64,000 nucleotides of DNA, from the NCBI GenBank assembly GCA_023416735.1, contig JAEZGX010000030.1:186001-250000 (forward strand), written 5' to 3'. The notes beneath the pieces are model-generated. The model made no database searches and was not told where the DNA came from. It saw nothing but the letters and a program-made list of their open reading frames with translations. A program made the translations under genes and the position numbers. Shown piece after piece: positions 58,148 through 64,000 of this stretch (position 1 is the first letter of the stretch; each line of letters begins with the position of its first letter). This DNA comes from Verrucomicrobiota bacterium (GTDB lineage Bacteria; Verrucomicrobiota; Verrucomicrobiia; Opitutales; Opitutaceae).

Positions 58148-59443
58148 TTAAGCCGCGTCCTGTTTCGGCTCGCCTTTGTCGATGCGGCGTAACGTCGGAC
58201 GCTTTCGTCCATTCACGACGCCCGCATCGATCACGACCTCCGCCACGTCGTCACGTTGCGGCAGATCATACATCACTTCGAGCATCAGATTCTCGAGAAT
58301 CGAACGCAGCGCACGCGCGCCCGTCTTCAGTTCGATCGCTCGTTGCGCAATCGCGCGAATCGCATCCGTCGTGAGCCGCAGCCGAACGCCGTCCATTGCG
58401 AACAGCTTCGAATACTGCTTCACCATCGCGTTCTTCGTGCGCAGCAAAACCTTTTCGAGATCCGCCACCGAAAGCTGATCGAGCACCGAGACCACCGGCA
58501 AACGACCGATGAACTCCGGAATCATGCCGAACCGAATCAGATCTTCCGGCGCGAGCGCCTTCATCATCTCCTCCGGCTTGAGCGCCTGTTCCGCCTGCGC
58601 GCGAATCGAAGCAAAACCGAGGCTGCGTTGCCCCAAGCGTCGTTGCACCAGCCCTTCCAAACCGACAAACGCACCGCCGCAAATGAAGAGGATGTTCGCC
58701 GTGTTGATTTGAACGTATTCCTGGTTCGGATGCTTCCGACCGCCCTGCGGCGGAACGTTGCACGTCGTGCCTTCAAGAATCTTCAACAGCGCCTGCTGCA
58801 CACCTTCACCAGAAACATCGCGCGTGATGGAAACGTTTTCCGTCTTCCGCCCGATCTTGTCGATTTCATCGATGTAGATGATGCCGCACTCGGCGCGCTT
58901 CACGTCGTAGTTCGCATTCTGCAGCAAACGCAGGACGACGTTCTCAACATCTTCGCCAACGTAGCCGGCTTCCGTCAGCGTCGTCGCATCCGAAATCGCA
59001 AACGGCACATCGAGGATCTTCGCGAGCGTGCGCGCGAGCAGTGTCTTGCCCGAGCCTGTCGGCCCCACGAGCAGGATGTTGCTCTTCTCGACGTCGACGT
59101 CGTTGAACTCCGGCGACAGCGCCAGCGACTCCTTGCCGGACTGGCCGGAGTCAAACATCAGCCGCTTGTAATGGTTATAGACCGCGACCGATAGAACCTT
59201 CTTCGCGTGATCCTGACCGATGACGAAATCGTCGAGCGTGCGCTTAATCTCCGACGGCTTCACCAGCCGCACCGGAGGACGCGTGTCGGCCGTGGGCGCC
59301 TTTACTTCGCGATCGATGATCGTCTTGCAGACGTTGACACACGAATCGCAGATATAAACACCGGGACCGGCGATGATCTTCTTCACCTCAGCCTGCGACT
59401 TCCCGCAGAACGAGCAAAGGGTCATGCGGGACGATTTAGCCAT
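58148..59443 (-). CDS. clpX: ATP-dependent Clp protease ATP-binding subunit ClpX
   Basis: A 431-residue AAA+ unfoldase that feeds substrates to ClpP. The N-terminal zinc domain has C10, C13, C32, C35 (CSFCGKSQAEV, CDSCVNVC). Walker A LVGPTGSGKTLLARTL, Walker B GIIYIDEIDKIGRK, pore-loop GYVGED, and the IGF-type ClpP-binding loop in RLGQRSLGFA (here LGF). C-terminal domain near VLRSILENLMLEVMYDLP. Gene order tig-clpP-clpX (transcribed right to left) is standard; clpX starts 60 bases after the clpP stop. Confidence 0.98.
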   Translation of the reverse strand: MAKSSRMTLCSFCGKSQAEVKKIIAGPGVYICDSCVNVCKTIIDREVKAPTADTRPPVRLVKPSEIKRTLDDFVIGQDHAKKVLSVAVYNHYKRLMFDSGQSGKESLALSPEFNDVDVEKSNILLVGPTGSGKTLLARTLAKILDVPFAISDATTLTEAGYVGEDVENVVLRLLQNANYDVKRAECGIIYIDEIDKIGRKTENVSITRDVSGEGVQQALLKILEGTTCNVPPQGGRKHPNQEYVQINTANILFICGGAFVGLEGLVQRRLGQRSLGFASIRAQAEQALKPEEMMKALAPEDLIRFGMIPEFIGRLPVVSVLDQLSVADLEKVLLRTKNAMVKQYSKLFAMDGVRLRLTTDAIRAIAQRAIELKTGARALRSILENLMLEVMYDLPQRDDVAEVVIDAGVVNGRKRPTLRRIDKGEPKQDAA

Positions 59444-59503
59444 GGGAACAAGATGTTCGGCTGCGCGAGCGAGTCGAGGGTCTAGACCTTTTTAACCAGT
59501 TCT

Positions 59504-60124
59504 TCAGGCGGCGGCGGTCACGCCAAGCGCCTGAGCCTCACGCGTCGACTCGACGACGTGGTCAACGATCCCATACTCCTTCGCCTCGTAGGCGCTGAGG
59601 TAGTAATCGCGGTCAGAATCCTTTTCGACCTGCGCGACATTCTTTCCCGTATGCTTCGCGATGGTCTCGTTCAACGTCTTGCGCCAGCGGAGGATCTCTC
59701 GCGCTGCGATTGCAATATCAGCCGCCTGTCCACCAGCGCCGCCGCTCGGTTGATGAATCATCACTCGGCTGTTCGGCAGTGCGAAACGTTTTCCTTTCGT
59801 CCCCGCCGCGAGGAGCACCGTGCTCATGCTGGCGGCCATGCCGACGCAGTAGGTAACGATATCGCATTGCAGGAAGTTCATCGTGTCATAGATAGCCATG
59901 CCACCTGTGACGACGCCGCCCGGGGAATTGATGTAGAGCTGGATGTCCTTCTTGGGATCCTCCATCTGCAGGAAGAACATCTGGGCGATCACGAGATTCG
60001 CCACCGTGTCATCGATCGGCGTGCCGATGAAGATGATGCGGTCCTTGAGGAGGCGGGAATAGATGTCCATCGACCGCTCTCCGCGGCCGGTATTCTCCAA
60101 GACGATAGGAACGTAGTAGCTCAC
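59504..60124 (-). CDS. clpP: ATP-dependent Clp protease proteolytic subunit ClpP
   Basis: A 206-residue serine protease ring subunit. Catalytic triad S99 (GMAASMSTVLL), H124 (MIHQPSGG) and D173 (SDRDYYL). The start is GTG at 60124, giving VPIVLENTGRGERSMDIYSR, the normal ClpP N terminus after a short leader; an ATG at 60199 would overlap trigger factor by 53 bases and add 25 residues. LINSPGGVVTGGMAIYD-type text forms the substrate groove. It is translated after tig, with a 22-base gap, and precedes clpX. Confidence 0.97.
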   Translation of the reverse strand: MSYYVPIVLENTGRGERSMDIYSRLLKDRIIFIGTPIDDTVANLVIAQMFFLQMEDPKKDIQLYINSPGGVVTGGMAIYDTMNFLQCDIVTYCVGMAASMSTVLLAAGTKGKRFALPNSRVMIHQPSGGAGGQAADIAIAAREILRWRKTLNETIAKHTGKNVAQVEKDSDRDYYLSAYEAKEYGIVDHVVESTREAQALGVTAAA

Positions 60125-60146
60125 AGTGGTGATGGTATATCGGCAG

Positions 60147-61469
60147 TTAAGCCTTCGGCTGAACTGTCGCCACCGTAGCCTTGGAGACGAGGAAATCAAT
60201 CGCCTTGTCGAAAATGATCGATTGCTGCACCGCGCGCAGCTGTTCGCGATCGCTGCTCAACGCCTTCACGAGCTTGTCCGGCTTTTGCTGCGTGCGCATC
60301 GCTTCGCGATAGATGAACGAATCGATGTCGCGCTCCTCGACCTGGATCTTCTCGGCCTCGGCGATCTTCGCCAAAATCAGCTGCAGCTTGATCCGTTTTT
60401 CGGCCGCTTTGCGCGCGCCGTCGAAGAGCTCCTTCTTTCCTTTCTCAAACTCTTCCTGCGGCACACCGCGACGCATGTTCTCTTCGATGAACTGCCGCAG
60501 CACCGACTGCGTTTCGTTTTCGACGAGCGACTCTGGCACCGGGAAGTCCACCTTCGCCGCCAGCGCATCCGAGACTTGGCGACGCTGCTCCGCGCGATTG
60601 CGCGACTCCTTCTGCATCTTCAGCTGATTGCGCACCGCGTTCTTCAACGCGTCCAGGTTGTCGACCCGGTTCGCTTGGAAGAAAGCGTCGTCGAGCGGCG
60701 GCAGCACGCGCTCGCGAATCTCCTGCACCTCCACCGCATAGGTCGCTGTCTTGCCCGCCAGCGCCGGCACCGCCGCGAAGTCGGCCGGGAACGTAATCGT
60801 CACGTCCTTCTTGTCGCCCGGTTTTAACCCGGCGAGCTGCGTGCCGAGTCCCGGAATCACGCCTTCGTTTTCGCCTTCCACTTCCTCCCACGTCTGCGGG
60901 ACTTTGCCGTAAATCTGCTTATCCGGCGCTAGCTCGGTGATCGGCTTGCCCTCGATAGTGCCTTCGTAGGCCAACTTCACATAATCGCTCTTCGCCGCGG
61001 GCCGATCCGCCACCTTGAACTCCGCTCGTTCCGCGCGCATTCCTTCGATCACTTGGTCGACATCCGCGTCTGTCGGATCGCTCGGCGCCACCTCCGTCGG
61101 CAGGCCGACATACTCCGGCAAGGCGAAGTCCGGCCGCACGTCCAAAGTGATCGTCACCGTCACAGGCTGGCCGGTTTTGATTTCGCCCGGCTCCACATTC
61201 ACGATGTTCAACACGTCGAGCTTCTGCTGTTCGAGGCCGTCGCGATACGTTTTCGCCACCACCTTCTGCTTGAACTCGTCCCCGATCTCCTTCGCGAAAC
61301 GCTTCGCCACCACGGAGGCCGGCGCCTTGCCCGGACGAAAACCAGGAATGCGCGCGAGCTGGGTATACTCCTTTACGACGTCCTGATGAACGGTGTCGAC
61401 TTCGCCGGATTCCAGCGTGACGACGAGGCTTTTACGGGTGTCGGAGAGGCTATTCAGTTGAACGTTCAC
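60147..61469 (-). CDS. tig: Trigger factor (ribosome-associated chaperone)
   Basis: A 440-residue trigger factor. N-terminal ribosome-binding domain with the signature IPGFRPGKAP near 40-50, PPIase (FKBP-like) domain around 150-245 with KSDYVKLAYEGTIEGKPI and GLGTQLAGLKPGDKKDVTI, then a helical C-terminal domain (REAMRTQQKPDKLVKALSS). It binds nascent chains at the ribosome exit tunnel. First gene of the tig-clpP-clpX group, divergent from tsaB across a 145-base gap that should carry both promoters. Confidence 0.97.
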   Translation of the reverse strand: MNVQLNSLSDTRKSLVVTLESGEVDTVHQDVVKEYTQLARIPGFRPGKAPASVVAKRFAKEIGDEFKQKVVAKTYRDGLEQQKLDVLNIVNVEPGEIKTGQPVTVTITLDVRPDFALPEYVGLPTEVAPSDPTDADVDQVIEGMRAERAEFKVADRPAAKSDYVKLAYEGTIEGKPITELAPDKQIYGKVPQTWEEVEGENEGVIPGLGTQLAGLKPGDKKDVTITFPADFAAVPALAGKTATYAVEVQEIRERVLPPLDDAFFQANRVDNLDALKNAVRNQLKMQKESRNRAEQRRQVSDALAAKVDFPVPESLVENETQSVLRQFIEENMRRGVPQEEFEKGKKELFDGARKAAEKRIKLQLILAKIAEAEKIQVEERDIDSFIYREAMRTQQKPDKLVKALSSDREQLRAVQQSIIFDKAIDFLVSKATVATVQPKA

Positions 61470-61614
61470 GGAAGTGTAAGAGCGGTGTTAAGACAGAGAA
61501 TTGGCCACGGTAGATCGCGCCCGCAGCCGGTCAATGCCCGATTCTGGAGGCATTCCGCCTTCTGCGCGCTTGCAGAGTCGAAGCGCGGACCGTTGGGTGG
61601 CGGGAAATCGAAAC

Positions 61615-62259
61615 ATGCCCAGCCTTCGCGAACTCCTCGCCGCGCACGATTCGCTGCTGCTCATCGATGCAGCCTCTGCAGTTATCCAAGTCGGTTGGCT
61701 CGAGCCTCAACCGAACTCCCCGACCGGCTTCGCCGCGCGCTGGGAATCTCGCGCCGAGGAAGCCGGGATCGGCCTGTTTCGCGCACTGGAAGCGCTCAAC
61801 GCGAAACCCGCCGAAGCCGGGGCCTTCGCATTTTGCGACGGCCCCGGATCCATCCTCGGGATTCGCACCACCGCGGTCGCACTACGCAGCTGGCAAGTGC
61901 TTCATTCCCGCCCCGCATTCGCTTTCCACAGCCTCAGCCTCGTCGCCCATGCACTCGGCCGTCATGAACTCACGATCATCGCCGACGCCCGTCGGGACAC
62001 CTGGCACTCCGTTTCTCTCGACCAGAAATTGCGGCGCGTGCCCACCGCGGAACTCACCGGCGAACTGGTGATGCCGGAAAACTTTCGGCACTGGTCGCAA
62101 CTTCCCGCCCGCGTTCGTCTCACGCCCTACTCGCTCGGCGAACTTCTTCCGCGCGCGATCGAAGCCGATCTTTTCCGCGCCGTTGACGCGCCCGACGCAT
62201 TTCTGCACGAAGAGCCGAGCTACGTGACATGGACGCCGCAAATCCACCGCGCTCCATGA
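61615..62259 (+). CDS. tsaB: TsaB-like protein (tRNA threonylcarbamoyladenosine complex subunit, degenerate kinase-type fold)
   Basis: A 214-residue protein at the usual TsaB length. The ATG at 61615 starts MPSLRELLAAHDSLLLIDAA. Family elements: LLLIDAASAVIQVGWL (ASKHA strand), FCDGPGSILGIRTTAVALRS (the GPGSxTGLR-type loop, here GPGSILGIRT), and AFHSLSLVAHAL (Ser-Leu helix). TsaB is an inactive partner that scaffolds TsaD for t6A synthesis. The degenerate loop makes the match weaker than for most TsaBs. The stop overlaps the alr start (ATGA). Confidence 0.78.
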   Translation: MPSLRELLAAHDSLLLIDAASAVIQVGWLEPQPNSPTGFAARWESRAEEAGIGLFRALEALNAKPAEAGAFAFCDGPGSILGIRTTAVALRSWQVLHSRPAFAFHSLSLVAHALGRHELTIIADARRDTWHSVSLDQKLRRVPTAELTGELVMPENFRHWSQLPARVRLTPYSLGELLPRAIEADLFRAVDAPDAFLHEEPSYVTWTPQIHRAP

Positions 62260-63404
62260 TGCCGCATCACGCCGCCCCGCCCCTGCGCTGCTGGGCCGAG
62301 ATCGATCTCGCCGCTCTCGAGCGCAACCTGCGCCTGATTCGCGCCACCCTTCCTGCGCACATGCGCTACGTTGCCGTGATCAAGGCCGACGCCTACGGCC
62401 ACGGCCTGCATCAAACGGCCGCGCGCCTCATGCACGCCGGCGCCGACTTGTTCGCGGTTGCCAATGTCTCCGAAGCCGCTGCCTTGCGCGAACTCGGCCC
62501 CGGCTGGCCGATCCTGCTGCTCAGCCCGCTCCTCCCCGAGGAAGACCGCTACCTCGCGGACTACGACCTCACCCCGACCGTTTCCTGCGAAGACGAAGTC
62601 CAACGCTTCAACGAAGTCGGCCGGCTCGCCGGACGCCCGGTCTCGGTCCACATGAAAATCGACACCGGCATGGGCCGTCTCGGCGTGTGGCACGAAAACG
62701 CCCCCGCGCTCCATTCCGCCATCGTCGCCGCGCCGCATTTGAAACTCGCCGGAGTGTTCACCCACTTCGCCGCACCCGACGACGTTGCTTTCACCGCCGA
62801 ACAACGCCGTCGCTTCCTCGCCGCCCTCGCCGCCTGCCCCGGCCTCGCGCTCGACCGCATCTTCGTCCACGCCGACAACAGCGAAGGCATCGAAACGCTT
62901 CCCGGATCGAGCCCCTTCAACGCCGTTCGGATCGGTCTCCTCCAATTCGGAATTCTCCCGCATCCGAATTCGCTCCTCGCTCAAGTCCGCACCGAGCCTG
63001 TATTCAGTTTTCGGACACGCGTGGGTCTGGTGAAAACGCTCCCCGCCGGCCAGACCATCAGCTATGGCCGCACTCATACGCTTTCACGCGATACTCGCAT
63101 CGCCATCCTCTGCGCCGGCTACGCGGACGGAATTCCCCGCTCCATGAGCAACCGCGCCCAAGTGCTCATCCGCGGTCAACGCTGCCCGTTTTTAGGACGC
63201 GTAACCATGGACCAGACCATCATAGACGTGACACAAGTTGACAAAGTCCGATGCGGAGATGAAGCCGTCCTGGTAGGTGCTCAACTCGGCGCCTCGCTCT
63301 CCATCGCCGAGTTTAGCAGTTGGGCCGATACCATCCCTTGGGAAACTTTGTGTTCCATCACTAAACGCGTGCCACGCATCTATCGGACTGCGCTGGGTAT
63401 CTAA
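62256..63404 (+). CDS. alr: Alanine racemase (PLP-dependent)
   Basis: A 382-residue enzyme that interconverts L- and D-alanine for peptidoglycan. The PLP lysine is K43 in VIKADAYGHG; the catalytic Tyr is in LCAGYADGIPR near residue 288, and SYGRTHTL and a C-terminal beta domain (TMDQTIIDVTQV) complete the fold. Text MKIDTGMGRLGVW and HADNSEGI are also typical. The start at 62256 overlaps the tsaB stop as ATGA; a further upstream ATG at 62229 would extend 9 residues. The two genes are likely co-transcribed. Confidence 0.97.
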   Translation: MMPHHAAPPLRCWAEIDLAALERNLRLIRATLPAHMRYVAVIKADAYGHGLHQTAARLMHAGADLFAVANVSEAAALRELGPGWPILLLSPLLPEEDRYLADYDLTPTVSCEDEVQRFNEVGRLAGRPVSVHMKIDTGMGRLGVWHENAPALHSAIVAAPHLKLAGVFTHFAAPDDVAFTAEQRRRFLAALAACPGLALDRIFVHADNSEGIETLPGSSPFNAVRIGLLQFGILPHPNSLLAQVRTEPVFSFRTRVGLVKTLPAGQTISYGRTHTLSRDTRIAILCAGYADGIPRSMSNRAQVLIRGQRCPFLGRVTMDQTIIDVTQVDKVRCGDEAVLVGAQLGASLSIAEFSSWADTIPWETLCSITKRVPRIYRTALGI

Positions 63405-63473
63405 GTCCCGCGATATGGGCGGATGTGTAAATCTCTCTTGAATAAGTGGTCAACAGGGGGGGCAACGAATCAC

Positions 63474-63505
63474 GCCTAGGGTGATCCCCCTAAATTCCCA
63501 TTGAC
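63474..63505. promoter_or_regulatory. Candidate regulator-binding element CTAGGG-N4-CCCCC upstream of secreted beta-strand-repeat gene
   Basis: CCTAGGGTGATCCCCC is followed by TAAATTCCCATTGACC in the 140-base gap between alr and the next gene, ending about 40 bases before its start. Read the same way, the opposite strand of 19795-19824 gives CTAGGG-N5-CCCCC-N5-CC. The match covers about a dozen fixed positions over two otherwise unrelated intergenic regions. A TTGACC hexamer (63500-63505) overlaps the right end. The rest of the gap holds no gene. Confidence 0.5.
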
Positions 63506-63544
63506 CTTCCTGGGGCGTTCGCTTGTGTGGCCGTGCTCCAGCCA

Positions 63545-64000
63545 ATGCCCCTCGCCTATCCTGAGATTTCACCGGCCCTCTGGCCGCTGTGTCGTGGAAC
63601 AAATGCCAAGCGCATCCGGGGACTGATCGCGGGAGTGCTGGCAGCTTGCGTTTCGGCCGTGTCCGTCGCGCAAACGACGCTGTATTGGGACGCCAATGGT
63701 GTCAGCTCTGGCACAGGCGGAAGCGGGAATTGGAATACAGCTAGCAGCCTGTGGAGAAGCGGGTCAACCGGAGGATCCCTAGTAGCTTGGAACAACTCCA
63801 ATACCTCGGGAAATCCCGCGGATTATGCCGTATTTGGAGGCACAGCGGGCACTGTTACCTTGACGACAGGGATCACCGTTCGCCGCATCACGTTTTCGAC
63901 CAGCAACTATTTGATCAAGGAAAACACGTTGACCTTGGTGAACGACGGCATCGTCGAGACCGGTTCATTCAACGCTACGATCAGCAGCACGATTGCCGGT
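63545..64000 (+). CDS. Secreted protein with autotransporter-associated beta-strand repeats, N-terminal part (runs off window)
   Basis: An ATG at 63545 opens a frame that stays open to the window end (152 codons). The N terminus has a basic region (LCRGTNAKRIR) and a hydrophobic export signal GLIAGVLAACVSAVSVAQT. The mature part starts TLYWDANGVSSGTGGSGNWN and continues with SSLWRSGST, NNSNTSGNPADYAVFGGTAG and VTLTTGITVRRITFSTSNYL. The W-D-x-NG...GxGNWNT pattern and Thr/Ser/Gly-rich beta strands match the start of autotransporter-associated beta-strand repeat proteins, large surface proteins abundant in Verrucomicrobiota. Whether it ends in an autotransporter barrel or PEP-CTERM anchor is not visible. 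Confidence 0.88.
   Translation, partial: MPLAYPEISPALWPLCRGTNAKRIRGLIAGVLAACVSAVSVAQTTLYWDANGVSSGTGGSGNWNTASSLWRSGSTGGSLVAWNNSNTSGNPADYAVFGGTAGTVTLTTGITVRRITFSTSNYLIKENTLTLVNDGIVETGSFNATISSTIAG

Noticed and set aside
59479..59488. GGTCTAGACC palindrome followed by TTTTT between clpP and clpX
   Set aside because: It has no loop, and the T tract follows on the plus strand where no gene ends, so it is not a usable terminator; kept only as a note.
1..64000. CRISPR array, prophage, insertion sequence or rRNA operon
   Set aside because: No regularly spaced direct repeats, transposase or integrase signatures, or rRNA text were seen in the window.

Overview
The window is GC-rich, densely packed bacterial chromosome. 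It most likely comes from the Opitutaceae or a close relative (Verrucomicrobiota). This is inferred from three things: the autotransporter-type beta-strand-repeat secretome gene that starts at the right edge, the intergenic GGCGGG...CCCGACCCCGCC repeats, and the DUF4380-like secreted protein. No rRNA or marker gene here proves the assignment.

Left part, 1-19560 (housekeeping and envelope). Two tandem chemoreceptors are followed by convergent priA, a Fur-family regulator with an eroded metal site, and a TPR protein. A four-gene minus-strand operon follows with 4-base overlaps: hemW, an exported SAM hydroxide adenosyltransferase-like protein, a SecD-P1-like lipoprotein and an M23 peptidase. Then come a TIG-type lipoprotein, a secreted EEP-family hydrolase, an M48/Ste24-type membrane protease, xseB-dxs, a small Cys-rich exported protein, a GT8-like glycosyltransferase, tRNA-Gly(CCC), ybaB-recR separated by a large AT-rich hairpin, a YeeZ-like dehydrogenase and a DJ-1/PfpI protein.

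Centre, 19912-53810 (surface polysaccharide locus). About thirty co-directional genes are mostly joined by 1-4-base overlaps or very short gaps, which suggests one long transcription unit. It opens with a 1020-residue fusion of an asparagine-synthetase-type amidotransferase and a GT4 glycosyltransferase. It includes an FdtA-like cupin, a Wzm/Wzt ABC exporter, two FkbM methyltransferases, a third methyltransferase broken by a C8 run, an alpha-1,2-fucosyltransferase, many GT2/GT4/GT8-like transferases, two GT-C membrane proteins, a Wzy-like polymerase, a WaaL-like ligase/polymerase, two hexapeptide acyltransferases and a terminal polyprenyl-phosphate sugar-1-phosphate transferase. The content fits a complex fucosylated, acylated and methylated glycan. 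Genes of both the ABC-dependent and the Wzy-dependent export strategies are present.

Right part, 53828-64000. A pyridine-nucleotide-disulfide oxidoreductase is followed by convergent hisA, an M42 aminopeptidase, a secreted DUF4380-like protein, the clpX/clpP/tig proteostasis group (minus strand), tsaB-alr, and the 5' end of a secreted beta-strand-repeat protein. The region before that last gene contains a CTAGGG-N(4-5)-CCCCC element. A related element lies upstream of the polysaccharide locus, so the two surface loci may share a regulator.
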